A stretch of 15,114 nt of DNA from Actinomycetes bacterium (GTDB lineage Bacteria; Actinomycetota; Acidimicrobiia; Acidimicrobiales; Microtrichaceae). A program made the position numbers and the translations under genes. Under the pieces are notes generated by a model. It saw nothing but the letters and a program-made list of their open reading frames with translations. It did no database searches and was not told where the DNA came from. Location of the stretch: assembly GCA_023423475.1 (NCBI GenBank), contig JAFAFN010000152.1, forward strand, positions 1 to 15,114, in the 5' to 3' direction. Positions 1 to 6,952 of this stretch are shown piece after piece; the first letter of the stretch is position 1; each line of letters starts with the position of its first letter.

Positions 1-81
1 CCATTTTGATAGAAAATACAGAATTCCAAGAATTGAAATTATTAAAATTATTAGCAAAGTGTTTTTTAAAATTTTCTTCAT
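1..81 (-). CDS. N-terminus of a membrane or secreted protein (partial)
   Basis: This 27-codon 5' fragment starts at the ATG in 79-81 and runs off the left edge without a stop. It begins MKKILKN and continues with a hydrophobic stretch (residues 8-24, rich in Leu and Ile) ending in SKW, so it is a signal peptide or an N-terminal membrane anchor. A purine run (AAAAAGAA) lies directly upstream of the ATG. About 30 bp separate the start from the first attC-like repeat, the same arrangement as the other modules, so it is probably the cargo of the preceding cassette. Nothing can be said about its function. Confidence 0.7.
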   Translation of the reverse strand, partial: MKKILKNTLLIILIISILGILYFLSKW

Positions 82-111
82 TTCTTTTTATGCGGAATCT
101 TCAAATATGGT

Positions 112-309
112 TACAGATAACGGAAAAAGTATTGGCGAAGTGCGGGCTAAAAATGAACTTTAGTTCAATTTTCGACCAAACGGAGCCGATGCTTTTTCAG
201 ATTGTCTAAATTAAAGAAAAAAACAATATGAAAAGCAGCGGCGGATAAATATTACAAATCTTTCTATTATATATTTAACCCGCATTTTGCCAATACTATG
301 TTAGCTGTA
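112..309 (-). repeat. attC-like site 1
   Basis: A 198-bp repeat. The left box TACAGATAAC (112-121) is followed by arm GTATTGGCGAAGTGCGGG. The right arm CCCGCATTTTGCCAATAC is followed by box GTTAGCTGTA (300-309). The two arms pair along 18 positions with two G·T wobbles on the plus strand. The linker between box and arm is 7 nt on the left and 3 nt on the right. The right box supplies the TAA stop codon of the adjacent gene (301-303). The loop carries the AGTTCAATTTT and GGAGCCGATGC blocks shared by the long repeat class. Confidence 0.75.
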
Positions 310-996
310 GTTTCTTATTTTTTTCTTTCCAATCCTATTAATTATCCATTTTAAACGCTTTTTATTATGATTATCAAGATAAGTGAGTGTCGACGAAAAT
401 ATAAAAGGTTTATTTTTCAGATTTGGCAATATTTGTTTATTTTCTAATATACTTTTATTACTAATGTCATTTAAAATTTCGACACCAAATTCGTCATCGA
501 AAATGAAATTGTATCCCAGCCAAATATTATTCTTATTGTCATAATTATTAATTCCTATAAAATTACTTGCTCCGCTGTTGCAGACTACAATTATTTCTGG
601 ATTTATCTCATTAATTATTTCATTTGTTAAATTAAGTTGGGAAATGATAAAATCAACATCTGAATTTATAACATTTGAAATCTTGTTTTGGTCAGTTTCT
701 CTAAAAAAAAACAAATCAATATATGTCCAATCATTTTGATAAACTGTATCATTTACTAATTCTTGGAATTTGCCATAATGACGTTTATATCCCAAAACGG
801 CATTTTCAACATTATATGAATTTGATTCAAGTGGAGAATTATCAATATAAGATGGATTCATTCCTATAAAAAGTAATTTTTTATTTTGGAATTCTGAATA
901 AACAAAACCTCGATTGATAACTTCTTTTGTGTATAACGAATTCGGTTTATAATCTGTAAAAATTTTTTTAATTTTGTTGAAATATTTTTGATGCAT
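301..996 (-). CDS. Uracil-DNA glycosylase-superfamily-like protein, hypothetical
   Basis: A 231-residue soluble protein. Residues 41-50 read LLFIGMNPSY, resembling the catalytic GxNP motif of the uracil-DNA glycosylase/Mug superfamily. Around 130-148 is a strand NPEIIVVCNSGAS of the kind that precedes a Rossmann-like turn in that fold, and an SSTLTYLDNH segment lies near the C-terminus where these enzymes have a substrate-binding loop. A divergent member is therefore possible; activity on DNA is not established. It is the second gene of a two-gene module, 4 nt after the 233-residue gene, so they are probably co-transcribed. Its TAA stop lies inside the GCTAAC box of the adjacent attC-like repeat. 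No Shine-Dalgarno is seen. Confidence 0.75.
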   Translation of the reverse strand: MHQKYFNKIKKIFTDYKPNSLYTKEVINRGFVYSEFQNKKLLFIGMNPSYIDNSPLESNSYNVENAVLGYKRHYGKFQELVNDTVYQNDWTYIDLFFFRETDQNKISNVINSDVDFIISQLNLTNEIINEINPEIIVVCNSGASNFIGINNYDNKNNIWLGYNFIFDDEFGVEILNDISNKSILENKQILPNLKNKPFIFSSTLTYLDNHNKKRLKWIINRIGKKKIRNYS

Positions 997-1000
997 TACT

Positions 1001-1702
1001 TTATTCTAATACCATTAAAGTTAACATGATTGCACATAAAGCAATTATTGCAAAAACAATAATTCCATATTTATTAAAAAACCTTTTCCTTTTCAATTTT
1101 GCAAATTGTTTCTCATAAAATTTTATTTCTTCAGGATTTTGTGATGTTTTTTTAAGTTGTTGCAGTCCAATGGAATAATTTCTTAAAACCATATTAAGAG
1201 TTCTATTGTTTTCCTTAATTATCATGTTGTCTTTCTCATTTTGACCAGTGCTTTTCCACTTATAATCAATTATACCATTGTAAATTTTATCAAGGTTACT
1301 TTTTATATCGTTCTCATTATTTGATTGAAATGATATTTGTGAGAGATTAGAAATATTATTCACAAATGAATATTCATTTACTTGATTATTACTTGCTTGT
1401 TTAGGTTTCTTTTTATTAACATTAGCTGCTGTATAACCAGTTACTGCACCTGCAACAAATTCTCCCAAGCCATTATTCTTTTTTTGAGGCTTTACTTTCT
1501 CGGTTATAACATTTGCAAAAGTAATATTATGACTTTTTAATTCCGGATAATAAAAATCTAACGCTTTTTGAATATATTCTTTTCTTGTTGAGCTACTCGT
1601 ATATTTCCCAATTTCATTATAATCTACTTCAAATTTCTTATCAATTAATACAACTCCATTTTTTTGTCCAGTTCCCTTTAAGTGAATAAAATATTTCTCC
1701 AT
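1001..1702 (-). CDS. Tail-anchored membrane protein, hypothetical
   Basis: A 233-residue protein of unknown family. The first 60-70 residues look folded and cytosolic. Residues 77-92 form a Gly/Ala-rich segment (GLGEFVAGAVTGYTAA), then comes a low-complexity Asn/Lys/Ser linker to about 130, a charged helical region, and a single C-terminal hydrophobic helix (about 213-232) after a basic KRKRFF stretch. This fits a C-tail-anchored inner-membrane protein with its bulk in the cytosol. It is the first gene of the module, only 4 nt upstream of the glycosylase-like gene, so the two may act together. The leader before the ATG is about 43 nt to the repeat. Confidence 0.8.
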   Translation of the reverse strand: MEKYFIHLKGTGQKNGVVLIDKKFEVDYNEIGKYTSSSTRKEYIQKALDFYYPELKSHNITFANVITEKVKPQKKNNGLGEFVAGAVTGYTAANVNKKKPKQASNNQVNEYSFVNNISNLSQISFQSNNENDIKSNLDKIYNGIIDYKWKSTGQNEKDNMIIKENNRTLNMVLRNYSIGLQQLKKTSQNPEEIKFYEKQFAKLKRKRFFNKYGIIVFAIIALCAIMLTLMVLE

Positions 1703-1745
1703 TTAATTTATTGTATAATTAGTTTTCGTGGTGTTTTTTTGAAAT

Positions 1746-1883
1746 TACAGCTAACGTTTCGGGGCTTTGCGATGGTGGGGCAATCGAAGCACAAAACTTC
1801 AATTTTGCACAAAAGTTGAACCGAAGCATAACTTTTGAATTTTGCAGTTTCGCCCCACTATTGCAAAACCCTTGTTAGCTGTA
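1746..1883 (-). repeat. attC-like site 2 (short, G-rich class)
   Basis: A 138-bp repeat. Left box TACAGCTAAC (1746-1755), then arm GGGCTTTGCGATGGTGGGGC. The right arm GCCCCACTATTGCAAAACCC is followed by box GTTAGCTGTA (1874-1883). The arms pair along 20 positions, with G·T wobbles on the plus strand and one C·A mismatch. The arm sequence is unlike the TATTGGC class, but length, geometry and boxes correspond. The interior holds inverted AAACTTCAATTTTGC / AAAAGTTGAA-type segments. Nearly the same sequence recurs as site 6. Confidence 0.75.
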
Positions 1884-1887
1884 GTTT

Positions 1888-2262
1888 TTATTCTATTTTT
1901 TCATAGTAATGATTCATATCTGCATTCAGAATAATTCTTGGTTTTGCACAAATTTTATTTTCAAAGTATGTTTTGTGAGTTAATTCTTTTCCAATATCAG
2001 TAGAATTAAGTTCTATCTTTGTTTCAAATCCGCTTCCTAATTTATATTTTCCATTTCCATAATATTTGCTGTAGAATGTTCCATTTTTGTTTAAAGTTAG
2101 AGTGTCTGGAACGTGCGGAGATTCTACACAGCAAATTGGATTTTCAAAGTTTTTATTTACATATATACCAATCGCTGTCTTATCGTTTATTTGGTAATTA
2201 ATATTAAATATAATGTAGATTAGAATTATGGCAATAATAGGTAATAAGATTTTTTGAGTCAT
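1888..2262 (-). CDS. Small membrane-anchored extracytoplasmic protein, hypothetical
   Basis: A 124-residue protein. Residues 5-20 (ILLPIIAIILIYIIFN) form an N-terminal membrane anchor or uncleaved signal; no lipobox Cys is present. The remainder is a compact polar domain with two adjacent Cys (ICCVESP) and a DTLTLNKNGTFYSKYYGNGKYKLG segment that reads as paired beta strands, similar to small beta-barrel proteins that respond to cell-envelope conditions. Family not recognised. It is the single gene of its module: its stop is 5 nt from site 2 and its start about 67 nt from site 3. It probably sits on the periplasmic face of the inner membrane (inference). Confidence 0.8.
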   Translation of the reverse strand: MTQKILLPIIAIILIYIIFNINYQINDKTAIGIYVNKNFENPICCVESPHVPDTLTLNKNGTFYSKYYGNGKYKLGSGFETKIELNSTDIGKELTHKTYFENKICAKPRIILNADMNHYYEKIE

Positions 2263-2329
2263 TTTTAGTTATATCAAATTAATTCTAATTCTTACTTTAA
2301 ATTATTTTTTGGATAGCGTTTGGGAAAAT

Positions 2330-2530
2330 TACAGCTAACGGAAAACGCATTGGCGAAGTGGCGGATAAATTGGACGAAAAGTTCAATTTAGCAGTAACGT
2401 AGCCGATGTGTTTCCACAGAAGCTAAATTATTAAAAAAAGCTGAATGTGGAACACATTCGGCGGCTAAATGTGCAGAAACTTTCAACTTAGCCGTTGCCC
2501 CGCCATTTTGCCAATGCGATGTTGTGTGCA
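2330..2530 (-). repeat. attC-like site 3
   Basis: A 201-bp repeat. Left box TACAGCTAAC (2330-2339), arm GCATTGGCGAAGTGGCGG; right arm CCGCCATTTTGCCAATGC, right box GTTGTGTGCA (2521-2530). The right box does not match the left box of the same repeat but exactly matches the left box of site 4, across the intervening gene. Linkers are 7 and 3 nt. The loop holds a perfect 7-bp hairpin GAATGTG-GAA-CACATTC (2443-2459), and its right half (from about 2430) is nearly identical to site 7. Confidence 0.75.
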
Positions 2531-2536
2531 GTTTTT

Positions 2537-3292
2537 TTATTCAGGCATTTTAGTTGAACGGATTATGGGAACGTAAATTTTGTTTTCGACTCTGTCAGCT
2601 TTTTTAAAAATTTGGAAAAATTGTAGTTTCTGTTCGTTTGTTAAATTATCAAGTTTATAATTTTTTGTTTTTTCGCCCTCTTTACCTGTAATAATAGATT
2701 CAACAGAAATAGTAACTCCATTTTTATCTTCAAAAAGCTTTATATCTTTTTCTATTACCTTAGAAAAAAAGTGACGTTCATCTTTTGGACAGCAAATAGA
2801 ACCATAGTTTTCTACATAATAAAGCTTCATTTCATTATCTTCTAATTTTGGAATTGTGAAATTGAGCTTTACTATTGGTCTTGAATGTAAAGCAATAGTC
2901 GTACTATCTACTTGATAGTTATCATAATTTCTCTGTATATGATAAATTTTATGCCTTGCAGCTTTTATATGTATTCCTTCTCTTTTTTCTCTTTCTCTGA
3001 TTTCTTTTTCAAACTCCCAATCAAACGTTATTAAAAACAATTCTTTTTGTTCGCTTAAAAATGTTCTCCTATCAAAAAATAAATTTGTTGGGATACGTTT
3101 ATCATTGCTAAAAATGACAATTGGTTCTTTTTGGGGTTTTATAGGAATGTCAATTAAAAAATCAGCACCATTTGTTGTTACATTAGTTTTATCAATTGGG
3201 ATAACATTATTAAAGACTGAATCACGAATGGTTTGTCCGTATAGATTATTGAGTAATAAAAGTAACAAGGTTAATGTCATTAATTTCTTCAT
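2537..3292 (-). CDS. Secreted/periplasmic protein, hypothetical
   Basis: A 251-residue protein with a clear Sec signal peptide: MKK, a poly-Leu core, then NNLYGQ with likely cleavage after Gly19. No lipobox Cys, so it is probably soluble in the periplasm or outside the cell. The mature part is mixed alpha/beta with many charged residues, a REREKREG helix near 100, and a CC pair (GSICCPKD, about 168) that may bind metal or form a disulfide. No family recognised. It is the only gene of its module; the stop lies 7 nt from site 3. A weak AT-rich upstream region is present but no convincing promoter. Confidence 0.8.
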   Translation of the reverse strand: MKKLMTLTLLLLLLNNLYGQTIRDSVFNNVIPIDKTNVTTNGADFLIDIPIKPQKEPIVIFSNDKRIPTNLFFDRRTFLSEQKELFLITFDWEFEKEIREREKREGIHIKAARHKIYHIQRNYDNYQVDSTTIALHSRPIVKLNFTIPKLEDNEMKLYYVENYGSICCPKDERHFFSKVIEKDIKLFEDKNGVTISVESIITGKEGEKTKNYKLDNLTNEQKLQFFQIFKKADRVENKIYVPIIRSTKMPE

Positions 3293-3364
3293 ATTTCTAC
3301 TTTTATTTACTTAGATGCAAATAAATAACTAAAGGTTTGATTTGTTCGTTTGGTTTGGCAAAAT

Positions 3365-3517
3365 TGCACACAACGTTTTGCGGCTTGGCGATGGTTTTGT
3401 GAGGGGGATTAAAGCACAAAAGTTGAATAGAAGCACTACCGTTCATTATTGCACTAATGTTGAATAAAGCACTGTCGCCCCCGAACAAAAAATATAGCCA
3501 AACCGCTGTTAGCTGCC
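3365..3517 (-). repeat. attC-like site 4 (short, divergent class)
   Basis: A 153-bp repeat. Left box TGCACACAAC (3365-3374), arm beginning GCGGCTTGGCGATGG; right arm TAGCCAAACCGC, right box GTTAGCTGCC (3508-3517). Outer linkers are 5 and 1 nt, keeping the 4-nt asymmetry of other sites. Inner GAGGGGG and CCCCCG extend the stem. The loop contains repeated AAGCAC motifs, also present in the short class. A predicted reading frame across it on the minus strand (3303-3554) is not believed to be a gene. Confidence 0.65.
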
Positions 3518-3550
3518 GTTTTTCTTCTCTGTCGTGGGGGATAAGTGGGG

Positions 3551-3994
3551 TCATTTTCCGTATTTGTCTTTAAGTTCAAGTTTCTTTATTCGTGAGTTAA
3601 TTGCTCCTGCATTTCGCCCAAATATTTCTGCAAGTTCTTTCACTTTCTTGCCTTCACAAAATAGTAATTCAAGTTTGTTGTCGTCTTCAGTTGTCCAAGG
3701 CAAATATGCTTGTTGATGTGTTTCTCTGATTTTCTCTACCGAATATGTTTTTACGTCAGTTTGTTTTGGTTCTTTGAGTTCTTTGAATTTTGTCAGCGAC
3801 TTTTTAAGTGTTTCTACAAAGTCTTTCAAATCTTCGTGAAAAATCATTAGTCTGTGGTGCTCAAAACCCGAAGCGTTCTTTTTGCTTTCAGAAATTTTCA
3901 GATACAAGTCGCCACTCTCACTTTTCTTGATGTCAAAAAAGTAAGTCCTTGAACCTTTGGTGATTTTGTCGCTGTATATTTCTTTGTCAGCCAT
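3551..3994 (-). CDS. PUR-domain (DUF3276-like) protein with C-terminal helix-turn-helix
   Basis: A 147-residue protein with two parts. Residues about 4-63 (SDKITKGSRTYFFDIKKS, GDLYLKISESKK, HRLMIFHEDLKDFVETL) match the PUR-type single-stranded DNA/RNA-binding domain common in Bacteroidota (DUF3276). Residues about 98-140 (PWTTEDDNKL, then a helix-turn-helix LAEIFGRNAGAINSRIKKL) form a Myb/SANT-like DNA-binding motif often found at C-termini in this phylum. A nucleic-acid-binding regulator is likely. It is second in its module, with its ATG overlapping the 3' end of the upstream gene by 8 nt, so translation is probably coupled. Its stop is 34 nt from site 4, a longer gap than usual. Confidence 0.85.
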   Translation of the reverse strand: MADKEIYSDKITKGSRTYFFDIKKSESGDLYLKISESKKNASGFEHHRLMIFHEDLKDFVETLKKSLTKFKELKEPKQTDVKTYSVEKIRETHQQAYLPWTTEDDNKLELLFCEGKKVKELAEIFGRNAGAINSRIKKLELKDKYGK

Positions 3995-4337
3995 TATTTC
4001 CTTGTTGGTTTAACTTATAGGGAAATTCTTTTGTGCAATATTTCCAAAATTCCTTTCCGTCAATAGTTGTCAAATGTCGTGAAAAAAAATCTATTGTTTC
4101 TCGTTCCATTACCGGAATAGCATTGAAAAATGTATCGTAAAACACAAGATAGTCGTTTGATGAGCCTTGTTTGTCTTTATTCATGGTGATGAAAATGTCG
4201 CTTGGGTGTAAATGATAACGACACATTGTCAAACAGTTGCCAATAAATTTTGGATAGTGTGTTAGTTGTCGGAAAGTTGGGTAGTCCGACTTGAAATGAG
4301 TGTAACACACTTCGTCAACCAAGATTGTAAAGAACAA
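3987..4337 (-). CDS. C-terminal part of a frameshifted gene, hypothetical
   Basis: The frame open here gives 116 residues from a TTG at 4335-4337, but it stays open without a stop well upstream, to about 4525, with protein-like sequence (for example QVYSIQYGRLTNEHKHLDFL). There is no ATG, GTG or TTG in that upstream part. An ATG at 4538-4540 is out of frame by one base, so the natural protein of about 184 residues appears broken by a 1-nt deletion near 4515-4530. The C-terminal portion is soluble, rich in aromatic residues and His, with no recognised family. It overlaps the PUR-domain gene by 8 nt, suggesting a former two-gene operon. Confidence 0.6.
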   Translation of the reverse strand: MFFTILVDEVCYTHFKSDYPTFRQLTHYPKFIGNCLTMCRYHLHPSDIFITMNKDKQGSSNDYLVFYDTFFNAIPVMERETIDFFSRHLTTIDGKEFWKYCTKEFPYKLNQQGNNG

Positions 4338-4540
4338 AGCAACAGCAAAATTTATTTTGTCTTGAATGGTGGATAGAAAATCTAAATGCTTATGTTCGTT
4401 TGTCAGTCGTCCGTATTGAATTGAGTAAACTTGTTTGTGTTCTTTGTCTTCGTGAAATTTACTATCATCAGGAATAGTCGCAAAAAAACCTTGAAGGTCG
4501 TTGCGAAATTGTCCGTTGTATAATTGTCAAAGTCGTTCAT
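4338..4540 (-). pseudogene. 5' remnant of the frameshifted gene
   Basis: An ATG at 4538-4540 starts MNDFDN, then the frame goes wrong. After a one-base correction near 4520 the sequence continues LYNGQFRNDLQGFFATIPDD and onward, in frame with the 116-residue segment downstream to its stop at 3987. An in-frame TGA blocks the alternative of a longer unbroken frame. Either the gene is inactivated or there is a sequencing error; the reads would decide. The segment sits about 53 nt inside the left edge of site 5, as expected for a module's first start codon. Confidence 0.55.
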
Positions 4541-4593
4541 CTATTCTGTCGTTATTTGTAGTCAGTTCAATGTTTGCACGGTCGCCCCAAAAT

Positions 4594-4793
4594 GGCAGAT
4601 AACGAAAAAGTATTGGCGAAGTGCGGGCTGGATTGGACGAAAAGTTCAATTCAGAACCGAGCGTAGCCGATGCTTTTTTCGGATTGTTAAATTAATGAAA
4701 ATATCAAGATGAAAAGCCAATTTGCGGATAAATATCTAAAATAGTTCAACTTAGACTTTAGCCCCGCATTTTGCAAAACCTATGTTATCTGTA
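4594..4793 (-). repeat. attC-like site 5
   Basis: A 200-bp repeat. Left box GGCAGATAAC (4594-4603), arm GTATTGGCGAAGTGCGGG; right side CCCCGCATTTTGCAAAACC with box GTTATCTGTA (4784-4793). The inner GCGAAGTGCGGG / CCCGCATTTTGC pairs well, but the outer TATTGGC faces GCAAAACC, the outer arm of the G-rich class, so the site looks chimeric. The left half is almost identical to sites 7 and 8, including GAGCGTAGCCGATGC and the TTTTTTCGGATTG block. Confidence 0.75.
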
Positions 4794-4802
4794 GTCGCAA
4801 TT

Positions 4803-5336
4803 TTAGTCAAGTCCAAATTCAATTAGATTTATTTCGTTGTTTTCATTATCAACACTTAAATACGAATAAAAGAAAATATAAATTGGCCAATCTTTTACAA
4901 TTAGCGGAATTTTGCTTTCTGGTGGATTTAAAATATAAAAATCAGATTTTGAATTTATTTTTCGCATTATTTTCAAACATTTTTGCAAGAAATCACAGTC
5001 AGTTTCTTTTAAAATGTTATTTTCAATATTTTCTTGAAATGTTTTGAATTCAATTTTTGAAAAATCAGAATAGTCTAATTTTTCAGTTTCATAAAATCCA
5101 AAGAATTTTTCGTTGAAATATTCTGTGATTTTTTTATTTTCATCTGTTAGAATTACATTTTGTCCAAATGGTTCGTTCTGATAATTCCAAACAAAATATT
5201 TAGTTTTTAGAAATTCAGAGATTATGTTCTTGAAATCAAGTTTTGATAATTCAGAATTTGTAGATACAGTTATTATTTTAAAATGACCTAAACTTAGGCT
5301 TATAATAGTTTGAATATTTTTCTCGATAAATTCCAC
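4803..5336 (-). CDS. Hypothetical protein, likely cytosolic
   Basis: A 177-residue acidic protein with no signal peptide, lipobox or obvious transmembrane helix. It starts MEFIEKNIQTIISLSLGHFKIITV and has many Asn, Lys, Glu and Phe residues, with WNYQNEPFGQNV around 50-60 and a C-terminal segment (SKIPLIVKDWPIYIFFYSYLSV) reading as beta strands. No family recognised; the look is that of small immunity or SMI1-like proteins, but no diagnostic motif is present. It is the single gene of its module, with only 25 nt between the start and site 6, leaving little room for a promoter. Confidence 0.75.
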   Translation of the reverse strand: MEFIEKNIQTIISLSLGHFKIITVSTNSELSKLDFKNIISEFLKTKYFVWNYQNEPFGQNVILTDENKKITEYFNEKFFGFYETEKLDYSDFSKIEFKTFQENIENNILKETDCDFLQKCLKIMRKINSKSDFYILNPPESKIPLIVKDWPIYIFFYSYLSVDNENNEINLIEFGLD

Positions 5337-5361
5337 TTTGATAACGCTGTTTTGGTGCGAT

Positions 5362-5499
5362 TACAGATAACGGTTCGGGGCTTTGCGATGGTGGGGCAAT
5401 CGAAGCACAAATCTTCAATTTTGCACAAAAGTTGAACCGAAGAACTGCCGTTGAACTTTGCAGTTTCGCCCCACTATTGCAAAACCCTTGTTAGCGGTT
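5362..5499 (-). repeat. attC-like site 6 (short, G-rich class)
   Basis: A 138-bp repeat, the same length as site 2 and nearly identical inside. Left box TACAGATAAC (5362-5371), arm GGGCTTTGCGATGGTGGGGC; right arm GCCCCACTATTGCAAAACCC, right box GTTAGCGGTT (5490-5499). The left box matches site 5's right box over 16 positions across the intervening gene, apart from one G/A difference. The right box matches site 7's left box over 9 positions. Confidence 0.75.
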
Positions 5500-5515
5500 C
5501 GGGCTTTTGCGGTTA

Positions 5516-6205
5516 CTACTTTTCATATTTCAATCCGGTTGGTTTTTCAGTCAATTTGAAAAATGGTACTTGTGATAATACTAAAATTATTCCCGAAGAT
5601 GCTCGTCCGACATAGTTTTGATTAATATAGTCACGAGATATTGAACCATCTGTCAAAAGCCTATTTACAGCTTGCTTAAATATTTCTATTTTAATTTTTC
5701 CATTATTTCCATTTGAAGTTTTTCGTTCTATTCCGCTCCAATCAGCTTTAATTATTTGATTTGTTTCTCCACTTTTTCTTGTCAATGTTTTGCCCTGAAG
5801 GGGAATTATGTAGTCTTCCCAAATTTGCTCAAATGTTTTATTGTTCTTGTTTTTTGTTGTAGTTATACTTTTATAAGTACTTTTCTGGATTTCATTTAAA
5901 TACAGAATTTCGATTTTCAATTTTTCAGCAACAACCAATGCGTCTTGAAGAAAAATTCCGTCTGTTGCAATAACTGCTTTAGTGCAATCAAAAAAATCTT
6001 TAGCTCCGTGAAGTTCCATTACCATTTGTCGGTTAATTTTCCTTGTTGTATGTCCGTACATTTTAGATTGTATAGCAATTTTCTGCTTTCCTTTAATAGC
6101 GAAGCCATCAATTCCATAATCGTTGCTGTAAGCAGTAAGTTCTGTTTTATATCCTTGTTGGCGAAAATGTTCACAAACAAATTCTTCAAATTGTCTTGGG
6201 GTCAT
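5516..6205 (-). CDS. Mrr-like restriction endonuclease domain protein
   Basis: A 229-residue protein. Residues 1-100 carry a Mrr-type PD-(D/E)XK fold: MTPRQFEEFVCEHFRQQGY (helix with Glu7/8), then NDYGIDGFA with the catalytic Asp33, then the QSK motif (Gln46, Lys48) after IAIQ, followed by a strand VIATDGIFLQDAL and LKIEILYL. This is the usual Mrr_cat layout, DNA cleavage with a divalent metal. Residues 110-229 form an extra domain of unknown type, perhaps target recognition. The ATG overlaps the stop of the GIY-YIG-like gene (TAATG, 1 nt), so translation is coupled. The pair looks like a compact nuclease system, probably defence (inference). No methyltransferase neighbour exists in the module. 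Confidence 0.85.
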   Translation of the reverse strand: MTPRQFEEFVCEHFRQQGYKTELTAYSNDYGIDGFAIKGKQKIAIQSKMYGHTTRKINRQMVMELHGAKDFFDCTKAVIATDGIFLQDALVVAEKLKIEILYLNEIQKSTYKSITTTKNKNNKTFEQIWEDYIIPLQGKTLTRKSGETNQIIKADWSGIERKTSNGNNGKIKIEIFKQAVNRLLTDGSISRDYINQNYVGRASSGIILVLSQVPFFKLTEKPTGLKYEK

Positions 6206-6732
6206 TAGTCAGCAAGATTTGCAAAAGGTCGTTTAGAAAATTCTGAAACAAACTTTTTGATTAATGTATTTTCAAATGTTCTTGGGTCGTCATTTAGTAG
6301 TGGTTTCCAACATACAATTAAATCATTACTATTTTTTAATTGCCATATTAATCTTCCGCCCCAATGTCCAATATTTTTCCCTTGACCAAAACCGAAATAT
6401 TGCTTTAATCGAGAGTTAAGAGTTGCTTTGCTTGTTTCGCTTCCTGCTTTTCCGATATAAACAACAAGAGAGTTTTCAACCCAATTTGATTTTAGTTCGT
6501 CAATCAAAACATTTGGATTTTTACCTTTAAAATGTCCACCTGTTCCAATTTGTAAATATTCTGCTTTTTTGAAGTTTGGATTTAAAACAAGATATACGCC
6601 TTTAATTTTCGGAATAGATGAACTGTCAACAAAAAGTTCGCTCATTTTTTTGAAGCCTATAAATCCCGCTTTTTTAATTTCGTCAATATTGTTGAAGTCC
6701 ATAAATTCTGTCAATTCGTTTTGTTTTAGCAC
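6205..6732 (-). CDS. GIY-YIG-like nuclease domain protein
   Basis: A 175-residue protein. Residues 45-47 (GVY) and 91-94 (VYIG, then KAG) correspond to the two strands of a GIY-YIG nuclease, with Arg108 in LNSRLKQYF as the conserved Arg and Glu154 in RTFENTLI as the metal-binding Glu. It ends RPFANLAD with the conserved Asn172. An IGHWGGRLIWQL segment (121-132) is typical of a bacterial subfamily. Insertion between the motifs is longer than in minimal domains. The start is GTG at 6730-6732; an ATG ten codons in (6700-6702) is an alternative. Only 14 nt separate the GTG from site 7, leaving no room for a promoter. It is first in the module and coupled to the Mrr-like gene. Confidence 0.8.
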   Translation of the reverse strand: MLKQNELTEFMDFNNIDEIKKAGFIGFKKMSELFVDSSSIPKIKGVYLVLNPNFKKAEYLQIGTGGHFKGKNPNVLIDELKSNWVENSLVVYIGKAGSETSKATLNSRLKQYFGFGQGKNIGHWGGRLIWQLKNSNDLIVCWKPLLNDDPRTFENTLIKKFVSEFSKRPFANLAD

Positions 6733-6746
6733 GGTCGTTTTAGCCT

Positions 6747-6946
6747 GACCGCTAACGAAAAAGTATTGGCGAAGTGCGGGCTGGATTTAACTGAAAGTTC
6801 AATTCAGAACCGAGCGTAGCCGATGCTTTTTTCGGATTGTTAAATTATTAAAAAAAGCTGAATGTGGAACACATTCGGCGGCTAAATGTGCAGAAACTTT
6901 CAACTTAGCCGTTGCCCCGCATTTTGCCAATACACTGTTAGCAGAA
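6747..6946 (-). repeat. attC-like site 7
   Basis: A 200-bp repeat. Left box GACCGCTAAC (6747-6756), arm GTATTGGCGAAGTGCGGG; right arm CCCGCATTTTGCCAATAC, right box GTTAGCAGAA (6937-6946). The right box equals the left box of site 8 across the gene between them. Its left half matches sites 5 and 8; its right half matches site 3, including the GAATGTG-GAA-CACATTC hairpin (6860-6876). It therefore looks like a recombinant of two repeat variants. Confidence 0.75.
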
Positions 6947-6952
6947 GTGCTT

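Noticed and set aside
3303..3554. An 83-codon minus-strand reading frame joined to the PUR-domain gene by a 4-nt overlap
   Set aside because: It runs straight through attC-like site 4; the protein is compositionally odd and the frame exists because the repeat happens to lack stops.
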